Below are positions 6,834 through 12,848 of a DNA stretch of 15,331 bases, one piece after another. The notes under the pieces were generated by a model, which had not been told where the DNA came from, searched no databases, and saw only the letters and a list, made by a program, of their open reading frames with translations. Position numbers and translations under genes: made by a program. Within the stretch, counting starts at the first letter, position 1, and every line of letters starts with the position of its first letter. The DNA is taken from the NCBI GenBank assembly GCA_964485905.1, contig CAZAJY010000016.1:1-15331 (forward strand). Reading direction: 5' to 3'. This DNA is from CAIJXO01 sp964485905 (GTDB lineage: Bacteria > Patescibacteriota > Minisyncoccia > Phycocordibacterales > GWA1-40-21).

Positions 6834-6898
6834 TCTTATCCTCCTATGGCTTTAAGCCAACGATTTCAATACCCTGAAACAACTAAATATCTGTTATT

Positions 6899-6928
6899 AT
6901 TATAACACCCTAGAAGTTTTTTTGTCAA
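6899..6928 (-). promoter_or_regulatory. Consensus sigma70 promoter of the 61-aa gene
   Basis: TTGACA (6923-6928) and TATAAT (6899-6904) are perfect, with an 18-base spacer, the same spacing as at 6301-6330. The -35 begins just past the U-tract of the secY terminator. The leader is about 65 bases, with a short TGGC/GCCA hairpin at 6847-6859 and the SD at 6840-6845. Confidence 0.85.
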
Positions 6929-6933
6929 ATCAA

Positions 6934-6958
6934 AACCCCTCCTTTCTTAGGAGGGGTC
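6934..6958 (-). terminator. Terminator of the rpsN-secY operon
   Basis: On the minus strand ACCCCTCC pairs with GGAGGGGT across a short AT-rich loop and is followed by a T-rich run. This is a classic intrinsic terminator about 20 bases after the secY stop. The adjoining GGGTCTGAGTCTG sequence resembles repeat units at 6463-6478 and in murD. Confidence 0.8.
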
Positions 6959-6979
6959 TGAGTCTGCGAAGGGGGTGGT

Positions 6980-8260
6980 CTAGTACTCCCTCATACTCAC
7001 CTGCGCATCTATCTTTTTTATGAGATCAATAACAACAGAAACGACGATCAGAAGAGCGGTACCACCAATTGCTAGTGAAGTAATACCAGTGACGGCTTTC
7101 ATGGCCAAAGGCAAAACGGCAATCAAACCAAGAAAGATTGCGCCAACTAAAGTAATACGAGTCAAAACCTTTGCAATATATTCTGAAGTTGACTGGCCTG
7201 GGCGAACGCCTGGAATAAATGCCCCATTTTTCTGCAAATTTTCAGAAATTGCGTGTGGATCAAAAGTAACAGCGGTATAAAAATAAGTAAATAAGAAAAC
7301 CAAAATAAAATAGAAAATGGAATAGAACCAACCATTTTTGAGAATAGCTAAAATTGTATCAATTATAGATTTCATTATCCCCACATCTACGACAGTAGAT
7401 AAATATTGGAAAATCATTTGAGGAAAAATCAAAATAGATAAAGCAAAGATAATTGGAATCACACCAGCTTGATTCACGCGCAAAGGTAAATAAGTGGATA
7501 CCCCACCATAAACTTTATTACCTCTAATTCTCTTGGCGTAAGTAACAGGAATTGGTCGCTCGGCTTCGGTCACGATTACGACACCCAACACTACCAGTAA
7601 AGCCACAACGGCAAAAGCAATATAAAGTGGAATTTGAGATGGAGAGAAAGTGATTAATAATTGAGCAAGATGAGTTGGCACAGCTGCCACGATACCAGCA
7701 AAAATAATAAGCGAGGTTCCATTACCAATTCCAAATTCAGTCATCAATTCACCTAACCACATCAAGAAAACCGAACCAGCAATAATCACCATTATGTTAG
7801 TGATCATATCAATGGAGGCCAGTTGTGTAACTACACCAGATTTCTGCAAAAGTAAAAGAAAACCACCACCTTGCACTAGGGCCAATGGAACAGTCAAAAG
7901 ACGAGAATATTGAGTAAATTTTGCTCGGCCAGCTTCCCCTTCCTCCTGATACATTTCTTTGAGTTTAGGAAAAATCATAGTCAAAAGTTGCATCACGATT
8001 GAAGCGGTAATATAAGGACCAACACCCAACATCACAATAGATAATTTAGACAAACCTCCTCCAGAAAAAATATTAAAGAGTCCAAAGACATCGCCAGTTG
8101 GACTATTAAAAAAAGCCTGTAATTTTAAAGGATCAATTCCGGGAATTGGAATCGTAGACAAAAATCTAAAAATAACTAAAGCGACAACCACAAATATAAT
8201 TCTTTTTCTTAAAGAAGGATCTTTAATAATCAAACTAATTTTTTCAAAAAATTTTTGCAT
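6980..8260 (-). CDS. secY: Preprotein translocase subunit SecY
   Basis: About 426 residues forming the ten-helix channel of the Sec translocon in the inner membrane, working with SecE, SecG and SecA. Landmarks are STIPIPGIDP at 35-44 before the plug, EEGEAGRAKFTQYSRLL at 106-122, FGIGNGTSLIIFAGI at 176-190, ERPIPVTYAKRIRG at 234-247 in the SecA/ribosome-binding loop, the YLPLRVNQAGVIPIIFA segment at 257-273 and PGVRPGQSTSEYI at 350-362. I start it at the ATG at 8260, one base after the rplO stop, which gives the usual MQKFFEKI beginning. An ATG at 8278 would add six residues and overlap rplO. It is the last gene of the ribosomal operon, and an intrinsic terminator follows. No SD. Confidence 0.97.
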   Translation of the reverse strand: MQKFFEKISLIIKDPSLRKRIIFVVVALVIFRFLSTIPIPGIDPLKLQAFFNSPTGDVFGLFNIFSGGGLSKLSIVMLGVGPYITASIVMQLLTMIFPKLKEMYQEEGEAGRAKFTQYSRLLTVPLALVQGGGFLLLLQKSGVVTQLASIDMITNIMVIIAGSVFLMWLGELMTEFGIGNGTSLIIFAGIVAAVPTHLAQLLITFSPSQIPLYIAFAVVALLVVLGVVIVTEAERPIPVTYAKRIRGNKVYGGVSTYLPLRVNQAGVIPIIFALSILIFPQMIFQYLSTVVDVGIMKSIIDTILAILKNGWFYSIFYFILVFLFTYFYTAVTFDPHAISENLQKNGAFIPGVRPGQSTSEYIAKVLTRITLVGAIFLGLIAVLPLAMKAVTGITSLAIGGTALLIVVSVVIDLIKKIDAQVSMREY

Positions 8261-8261
8261 C

Positions 8262-8702
8262 TTATTTAACTGCCCCACCAGCTTTTTCTATTTTTGCTTT
8301 TGCACTTTGAGACACTGTGCATCCCACTAAGGTAATTTTTTTCTTTATCTCACCACTCCCCAAAATTTTAATCTCTTGATTCTTACCTTTATATTGTCTC
8401 ACTAATCCTTTAGCAAATAAAGTAGAGGGTTTAATTGTTGCGCCATCCTTAAAAGCTTTATCAATCAAATCTAAATTAACTGTAGTAATTGGATATTTTA
8501 CACCACTAATAGATTGAAAACTATAACCGCGAAGTTTAGGCATACGCTTAATAAAATCTCGCCATTCTGGTCTGATTTTATGACCCGCACGTGCAGTTTG
8601 ACCCTTACCTCCTCGGCCAGCAGTCTTACCTCTTTTGCCACCACGACCAACAAGCATCACTTTCTTATTGGGGGTTTTTCTTTTTACATTGTGTATTTGC
8701 AT
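8262..8702 (-). CDS. rplO: 50S ribosomal protein uL15
   Basis: 146 residues, normal length. The basic N-terminal region VGRGGKRGKTAGRGGKGQ at 18-35 and the PEWRDFIKRMPKLRGY stretch that follows are diagnostic of uL15, which threads into 23S rRNA during 50S assembly. The C-terminal globular part ends in a KAKIEKAGGAVK helix. It follows rpsE directly with a five-base gap; rpmD (uL30), which separates these genes in most bacteria, is absent. No SD before ATG. Confidence 0.96.
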   Translation of the reverse strand: MQIHNVKRKTPNKKVMLVGRGGKRGKTAGRGGKGQTARAGHKIRPEWRDFIKRMPKLRGYSFQSISGVKYPITTVNLDLIDKAFKDGATIKPSTLFAKGLVRQYKGKNQEIKILGSGEIKKKITLVGCTVSQSAKAKIEKAGGAVK

Positions 8703-8707
8703 GATTT

Positions 8708-9355
8708 TTATTTTGAAATTACTTCTGCCTTAACTTCTTTCTTAATTTCTTTTATTGGTGCCTTGCCTAACCTAGATAAAGCTTCTACAGCAGCCCGAGC
8801 AATATTTAATTTATTCTTTGAACCAGATAAAATCTTTGCAGTTACATCTTTTACTCCAGCTAAATCCAAAACATTTCGCACGGCGCTACCAGCCACAACA
8901 CCTCTTCCTGGTGCTGGTCTAATAACAATTCGAGCACTAGAATATTTGCAATCAACTTCATGAGCAATTGAAAAAGTTTTTGTCATATTAACTGTAATCA
9001 TATTTTTCTTAGCATTACGAAGAGCTTTATCAATAGCGAGTGAAGTATCATTAGCCTTTCCTAAACCTACTCCAACCTTACCTTTCTTATCACCAGCAAC
9101 TATTGCTACGCTAAAGGAGAATCGACGTCCACCAGTGGCAACACGAGCAACGCGACGAATATTTAACATCTTCTGCTCAAATTCATTTCGTGGACGAGAG
9201 TCTCGATGCCCAGTTCGTCTAGGATTTTTAGGGCGTGAATCATTATTCCCTCTTGAGCTTGGAGCTCGAGGAACAAAGGTACTTGGTCGTCCACCAGCTA
9301 CTTGAGCTGGAGATTGAACAACAACATTTTCTTCTTTTTTTGGTTCTATATCCAT
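8708..9355 (-). CDS. rpsE: 30S ribosomal protein uS5 with N-terminal extension
   Basis: 215 residues. The dsRBD-like N domain (from about residue 58, with RRFSFSVAIVAGDKKGKVGVG at roughly 77-97 as its core) and the C domain (APGRGVVAGSAVRNVLDLAGV) are typical uS5, a protein at the mRNA entry channel that supports decoding fidelity and helicase activity. About 50-60 residues rich in Pro, Ser, Arg and Asn precede the conserved domain and look disordered; homologues such as E. coli S5 begin much closer to it. The start ATG lies five bases after the rplR stop, without an SD. Confidence 0.96.
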   Translation of the reverse strand: MDIEPKKEENVVVQSPAQVAGGRPSTFVPRAPSSRGNNDSRPKNPRRTGHRDSRPRNEFEQKMLNIRRVARVATGGRRFSFSVAIVAGDKKGKVGVGLGKANDTSLAIDKALRNAKKNMITVNMTKTFSIAHEVDCKYSSARIVIRPAPGRGVVAGSAVRNVLDLAGVKDVTAKILSGSKNKLNIARAAVEALSRLGKAPIKEIKKEVKAEVISK

Positions 9356-9360
9356 AATAA

Positions 9361-9711
9361 TTAAAATTTTAATCCTCCCTCTCTTGCTCCGTCAGCAAAA
9401 GCTTTAACCCTACCAACGTATTTAAAACCACCCCGATCAAAGATAACCGCCTCTATTTTCTTGGCCAAAGCTAATTTAGCAATCTCCTTTCCTGTTTCTG
9501 TACAGCGATTCATAAAAGTCTTGCCTTTCACTTTCATTGAAGATAAAGAAATTATGGTCTCTGCCTTATCATCATCAATTAATTGACCATAAATATATTT
9601 ATTAGATTTAAATACAGCTAAACGAGGTTTTTCAGCCGTACCAAAAACCGTGGCTCGAATTTTTTTGTGCCTTCTTTCTACTTTCTGTTTTTTTACGTTT
9701 AATTTCTTCAT
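9361..9711 (-). CDS. rplR: 50S ribosomal protein uL18
   Basis: 116 residues, a normal bacterial length. uL18 binds 5S rRNA and docks it on the 50S central protuberance. The basic head (KKQKVERRHKKIRATVFG), the AVFKSNKYIYGQLIDDD strand pair and the ending FDRGGFKYVGRVKAFADGAR are diagnostic. The 30-base gap from rplF holds three GTATA steps (9712-9741) and could contain a weak internal promoter; no SD is seen. Confidence 0.96.
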   Translation of the reverse strand: MKKLNVKKQKVERRHKKIRATVFGTAEKPRLAVFKSNKYIYGQLIDDDKAETIISLSSMKVKGKTFMNRCTETGKEIAKLALAKKIEAVIFDRGGFKYVGRVKAFADGAREGGLKF

Positions 9712-9741
9712 TTCTTTATACTCAATACTTATACTATATAC

Positions 9742-10281
9742 CTATACTGTTTTCTTACCTTCTTTTCTCTTAACAACTTCATTTTCATAACGAATTCCTT
9801 TACCCTTATATGGTTCTGGTTTTTTCAGCGCGCGTAATTCCGCCACATAACGACCAACAAATTCTTTATCGATACCAGAAACGGTAATAACATTTTTATC
9901 AGAAGAAACTTTTAATTCCTTAGGGATCGCAACCGTCACTGGATGAGAAAAACCTAATTTTAAAACCAAATTAGTCCCCACCACATCAGCCTTAAAACCA
10001 ACCCCTTCCACAATCAATTTCTTTTCATAAGCCTTATTAACACCAGTAACCATATTTTGTACATGGGAAGAAACCGTACCCCAAAGACTATTCATATCTA
10101 CGCTTGGATTCTTAGAGCTTGGGATAAAAGAAACTTTACCTCCATTAACTTCAATTTTAATACCTGACTGAAAAGTTCGAGTCATCTCACCCAAAGGACC
10201 TTTAACGGAAATGGTTTGGCCATCAACTTTTACTTCAGTCTTAGCGGGGATAGTTATTATTTTTTTTCCAATTCTTGACAT
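9742..10281 (-). CDS. rplF: 50S ribosomal protein uL6
   Basis: 179 residues. The start MSRIGKKIITIP, the KGPLGEMTR turn and the C-terminal signature KKPEPYKGKGIRYENEVVKRKEGKK identify uL6, which binds 23S rRNA near the factor-binding site. Two repeated beta-alpha domains fit the expected length. It lies 15 bases after rpsH. The spacer before ATG is only A-rich with single Gs, with no SD. Confidence 0.97.
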   Translation of the reverse strand: MSRIGKKIITIPAKTEVKVDGQTISVKGPLGEMTRTFQSGIKIEVNGGKVSFIPSSKNPSVDMNSLWGTVSSHVQNMVTGVNKAYEKKLIVEGVGFKADVVGTNLVLKLGFSHPVTVAIPKELKVSSDKNVITVSGIDKEFVGRYVAELRALKKPEPYKGKGIRYENEVVKRKEGKKTV

Positions 10282-10296
10282 TTTTTCTTTTTTTGT

Positions 10297-10707
10297 TTAG
10301 TAAATCTTAAACAATAATTCACCACCGACTTTTTCTTTAATGGCCTGTCGATCAGTTAAAATTCCTTTTGGTGTAGAAAAGATCATTCTACCAAAACCAC
10401 CTTTCATTGGGTGAATTTCCTCAAAACCTTTATATACACGGCGAGAAGATTTGGAAATCCTTTCTACATCTTTTACTTTTGATTCGCCATTATGATAATT
10501 TAAAACAATCTCTAGGGCTGAGCCAGTTCCACCCACTACTGAAGCATGACCAGGTTTCTTCATTACAGATTTTATATAACCTTCAACCATTAAAACATTA
10601 GCAATTGCTTCTTTTAGTTTAGAATAGGGTAAAAGAATTGATTCCTTATGAGCCTTACCAGCATTTTTAAGCTGAATTATTAAATCTGAAATTGGATCGT
10701 TTACCAT
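10297..10707 (-). CDS. rpsH: 30S ribosomal protein uS8
   Basis: 136 residues. uS8 binds the central domain of 16S rRNA early in assembly. The N-terminal DPISDLIIQLKNA, the central KDVERISKSSRRVYKG and the C-terminal FSTPKGILTDRQA...GGELL segment are diagnostic. The ATG overlaps the last codons of rpsN by seven bases, so translational coupling is likely. No SD is visible in the overlapped rpsN sequence. Confidence 0.97.
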   Translation of the reverse strand: MVNDPISDLIIQLKNAGKAHKESILLPYSKLKEAIANVLMVEGYIKSVMKKPGHASVVGGTGSALEIVLNYHNGESKVKDVERISKSSRRVYKGFEEIHPMKGGFGRMIFSTPKGILTDRQAIKEKVGGELLFKIY

Positions 10708-10886
10708 GATGATTTTTTAATGCCAGGAATTTTACCCTGATTAGCGAATTCTCTAAAGCAAATACGGCAAAGATCAAAGTCTCTCATATAGCCATTTTTT
10801 CGGCCACAACGAAAACAGCGTCTCACCACTCGTGAGGCAAATTTTGGATCTTTCTTGGCTCGTGCTTTGACTGATGTTTTTGCCAT
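10701..10886 (-). CDS. rpsN: 30S ribosomal protein uS14, zinc-binding type
   Basis: 61 residues, the short Zn-type uS14. Cysteines at 24, 27, 40 and 43 (CFRC...CRIC) form the zinc knuckle, and the GKIPGIKKSSW ending is standard. It assembles late into the 30S head. It is the first gene of the operon, with a consensus-like promoter 50 bases upstream and a terminator-like hairpin in the leader. The usual upstream partners (rplN, rplX, rplE) are not here; a ppnP-like gene stands in their place. There is no clear SD, only an AAGG 13 bases upstream of the ATG. Confidence 0.96.
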   Translation of the reverse strand: MAKTSVKARAKKDPKFASRVVRRCFRCGRKNGYMRDFDLCRICFREFANQGKIPGIKKSSW

Positions 10887-10910
10887 TGAAATTATGCCTT
10901 TTTAAATGAA

Positions 10911-10928
10911 AAAGCCCTTATGAGCTTT
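10911..10928 (-). promoter_or_regulatory. Attenuator-like hairpin in the rpsN leader
   Basis: On the minus strand AAAGCTC-ATAA-GGGCTTT pairs over seven positions (one G-U) and continues into a run of U. It lies between the operon promoter and the rpsN start, the usual place for an attenuator or a ribosomal protein autoregulation site. Function is inferred. Confidence 0.5.
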
Positions 10929-10936
10929 GTGGGGGT

Positions 10937-10965
10937 ATAGTAGCAAAAGGGCGTTAGAAAGTCAA
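10937..10965 (-). promoter_or_regulatory. Promoter of the rpsN-secY operon
   Basis: TTGACT (10960-10965) and TACTAT (10937-10942) with a 17-base spacer. The -35 sits in the tail of the upstream ppnP terminator, a compact terminator-promoter junction like the one at 6923-6958. The leader is about 45 bases. Confidence 0.8.
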
Positions 10966-10973
10966 CCAAACGA

Positions 10974-10998
10974 AAGCCCCTGATCCTACCAGGGGCTT
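10974..10998 (-). terminator. Terminator of the ppnP-like gene
   Basis: AAGCCCCTG (10974-10982) and CAGGGGCTT (10990-10998) form a perfect 9-bp stem with a seven-base loop, followed on the minus strand by a T-rich tail. It isolates the ppnP-like gene from the ribosomal operon. Confidence 0.85.
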
Positions 10999-11019
10999 GG
11001 CTCTCATATTCTCCTATAT

Positions 11020-11340
11020 TCATTCGAGGTAGATGCAGACGTACTCGACAACCTCGTGGCAGACAACTCGAAACGAGGTGTCACCAGCGACTTCAAAATC
11101 GTCACCAGGACCATATCCCCCAGTCTGAGTTTCCTTCTTGGTAACCCGATCCAGAAGATACAGTTTCCCTGCGGTGATCACCATCTTCTCAGGACATCTT
11201 GTCTTGAACTCGTAGGTTCCCGGAAAGATTACTCCAACAGTGTTTCGTGTACCGTCAGACTCGTGAAAGGTGTGACTAACCACCTTTCCACCGAAGTAAA
11301 TGTTGGCTGCGGCTGTGAGGGTCACGCTCCTGAACTTCAT
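11020..11340 (-). CDS. ppnP: Pyrimidine/purine nucleoside phosphorylase-like cupin (PpnP/YaiE, DUF1255 family)
   Basis: 106 residues. The segments IYFGGKVVSHTF (14-25), VGVIFPGTYEFKT (35-47), EKMVITAGKL (51-60), GPGDDFEVAGDTSFRV (77-92) and the ending EYVCIYLE line up by eye with E. coli PpnP (94 aa; YFSGKV...GVMVEGEYTFST...PEEMTVISG...FNVPGHSEFHLQV...YLCRYL). The family splits nucleosides with phosphate into base and ribose-1-phosphate, a salvage reaction useful in a reduced genome. I start at 11340 because a strong SD (AAGGAGAT) stands just before it; an ATG at 11412 would add 24 unrelated residues and swallow the SD. The gene is GC-richer than murC and rpsN, has its own promoter and terminator, and sits where rplE-type genes would be expected. 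Confidence 0.85.
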   Translation of the reverse strand: MKFRSVTLTAAANIYFGGKVVSHTFHESDGTRNTVGVIFPGTYEFKTRCPEKMVITAGKLYLLDRVTKKETQTGGYGPGDDFEVAGDTSFRVVCHEVVEYVCIYLE

Positions 11341-11426
11341 CTTTATCTCCTTTTCTCCTCTTGAACTGTCAGTTAGCTTGAAGCAAAAGCGCCTCAACGT
11401 AACCGAGAGCAACTAATCCATTTTTT

Positions 11427-11454
11427 ATATTACTACCAAAAATATTTTAGTCAA
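11427..11454 (-). promoter_or_regulatory. Promoter of the ppnP-like gene
   Basis: TTGACT (11449-11454) and TAATAT (11427-11432) are spaced by 16 bases. The -35 overlaps the murC stop codon. The leader of about 80 bases can form TTGAGGC/GCTTCAA and ends in the SD. Confidence 0.65.
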
Positions 11455-12847
11455 GCAATGCCTCACCTATCTTATACTGCTCGCCGGCGCCCATGGTGAT
11501 GAGGAGATCAGAGGGGCCGAGGGAGGATTGAAGATAAGAAATAATTGAGTCAAAGTCGGGAAAAGAATGAACCACCACCTCGTCATCAGAATGACACTCC
11601 TCCTTAGAAAAGGCGGAGATGCGGCCAGCTAAAATCTCACTTGAAATAGTGGGGTCAAATTTTTCACGCGCGGGAAATATTGGAGTCAAAATAATTTCAT
11701 CAGCATCATCAAAAGCGGTGGCAAATTCATTTAATAATAATTTGGTGCGGGAAAAAAGGTGTGGTTGAAAGACGACTACAATTCTTTTATCCGGAAACAT
11801 TTCTCGCGCACCCTGCAAAGCCGCCCTTACCTTTTGTGGATTATGCGCATAATCATCATAAACCAGCGCCCCTCCGTCAGCTGACGGATTTTGTTTCATC
11901 ATTCCTTTATATTCAAATCTGCGCCATGTGCCTGTAAACTGAGATAATGATTTTTCAGCTCTTTTCAAATCAATATTCAAAACTTTCGCCACAGCGAAAG
12001 CGGTTTTGGCATTCTGCCGATTATGCTCCCCCGGCACCAATAATTTTTCGGTCATTTCTATCTCACTATAATCAATAACCTTACACTGAACATTATTAAT
12101 AATCGGCTGTAGATTCGGCAGTTTAGTATTACAAATTAAAAAACCATGTTTGGGTAATTTTTTAGCTAGATATAAAAATGAATCCTGAATATCGGCTAAG
12201 TCTTTATAAAAATCTAAATGATCAAGATCTAAATTATTTATCACCAAAATAGACGGCTCTAAATTATGAAAAGATTTTTTATATTCATCGGCCTCCACCA
12301 CCAAATACCCGCCCGGATGACCCGTTCGGACGGGTTTACTACTCCCCATTATAAAATTAGTGACTGCCTCCCCCTCATTAGATAAGGAGGGGGACGGGGG
12401 GCGGTTGAGAAAACTTCCCACAATCACCGTTGGATCTAACCCAGCATCAATCATTACTTTAGCTACCATAGCCGTTACTGTAGTTTTACCATGGGTACCA
12501 GCAACAGCGATAGTAAATTTTTCTTTGGAAATAATTCCCAAGGTTTCAGGATAAGTTAACATTTTAACTCCAGATTTTTTAGCTTCAATCAATTCGGGAT
12601 TATCTTCTCCAATCGCATTCGTATAAATAATTAAATCACAATCTTTTGGCACATTTTCCTTTTTCTGACCAATAAAAATAATGGCTCCAGCCTTCCTCAA
12701 TTCTTCAGTCACTTTAGTTTCATCCCGATCTGAACCAATAATTATTTTCCCTTCCAATAAAAGCATTCGTGCAATCGCCGAAATTCCAATTCCCCCAATA
12801 CCAATAAAATAAATACGTTCAGCTTGTTTTAAAATATTTTCAGACAT
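11447..12847 (-). CDS. murC: UDP-N-acetylmuramate-L-alanine ligase MurC with palindromic insertions
   Basis: 466 residues. MurC adds L-alanine to UDP-MurNAc with ATP in the cytoplasm, the first peptide step of peptidoglycan synthesis. Visible: FIGIGGIGISAIARML (14-29) of the UDP-binding domain, AVAGTHGKTT (114-123) as P-loop, EADEYKKSF (185-193), NNLDLDHLDFY (204-214), GTWRRFEYKG (306-315), YDDYAHNP (330-337) and FQPHLFSRT (360-368). Four short low-complexity stretches (about 149-162, 171-179, 320-326, 414-426) interrupt the expected alignment, and each is encoded by a palindromic GC-rich DNA element. All lie between conserved motifs, so the enzyme can still be active. murD precedes it with a one-base gap and no SD. 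Confidence 0.93.
   Translation of the reverse strand: MSENILKQAERIYFIGIGGIGISAIARMLLLEGKIIIGSDRDETKVTEELRKAGAIIFIGQKKENVPKDCDLIIYTNAIGEDNPELIEAKKSGVKMLTYPETLGIISKEKFTIAVAGTHGKTTVTAMVAKVMIDAGLDPTVIVGSFLNRPPSPSLSNEGEAVTNFIMGSSKPVRTGHPGGYLVVEADEYKKSFHNLEPSILVINNLDLDHLDFYKDLADIQDSFLYLAKKLPKHGFLICNTKLPNLQPIINNVQCKVIDYSEIEMTEKLLVPGEHNRQNAKTAFAVAKVLNIDLKRAEKSLSQFTGTWRRFEYKGMMKQNPSADGGALVYDDYAHNPQKVRAALQGAREMFPDKRIVVVFQPHLFSRTKLLLNEFATAFDDADEIILTPIFPAREKFDPTISSEILAGRISAFSKEECHSDDEVVVHSFPDFDSIISYLQSSLGPSDLLITMGAGEQYKIGEALLD
11575..11607 (-). repeat. Dispersed repeat unit inside murC (insert D)
   Basis: Matches the intergenic unit 6490-6522 at 29 of 33 bases. It is in frame and encodes SKEECHSDDEV near residues 414-424, between conserved parts of the C-terminal domain. 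Confidence 0.75.
11873..11888. repeat. 16-base perfect palindrome inside murC (insert C)
   Basis: TCCGTCAGCTGACGGA reads the same on both strands and encodes PSADGG (about 321-326) between FEYKG and the ALVYDDYAH motif, where MurC homologues usually have a short turn. Confidence 0.7.
12320..12335. repeat. Palindrome inside murC (insert B)
   Basis: ACCCGT-TCGG-ACGGGT forms a 6-bp stem with a four-base loop. It encodes part of KPVRTGHPG (171-179), placed just before the GYLVVEADEY motif. Confidence 0.65.
12370..12393. repeat. Palindrome inside murC (insert A)
   Basis: CCCCCTC (12370-12376) and GAGGGGG (12387-12393) form a 7-bp stem with a ten-base loop. The surrounding 42 bases (12362-12403) encode RPPSPSLSNEGEAV, a low-complexity stretch between GSFLN and TNFIMGSS. 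The C-rich/G-rich layout resembles the secY terminator repeat. Confidence 0.65.
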
Positions 12848-12848
12848 T

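Noticed and set aside
8514..8963. Plus-strand 149-codon open frame
   Set aside because: It is antisense to rplO and rpsE, both certain; no motif.
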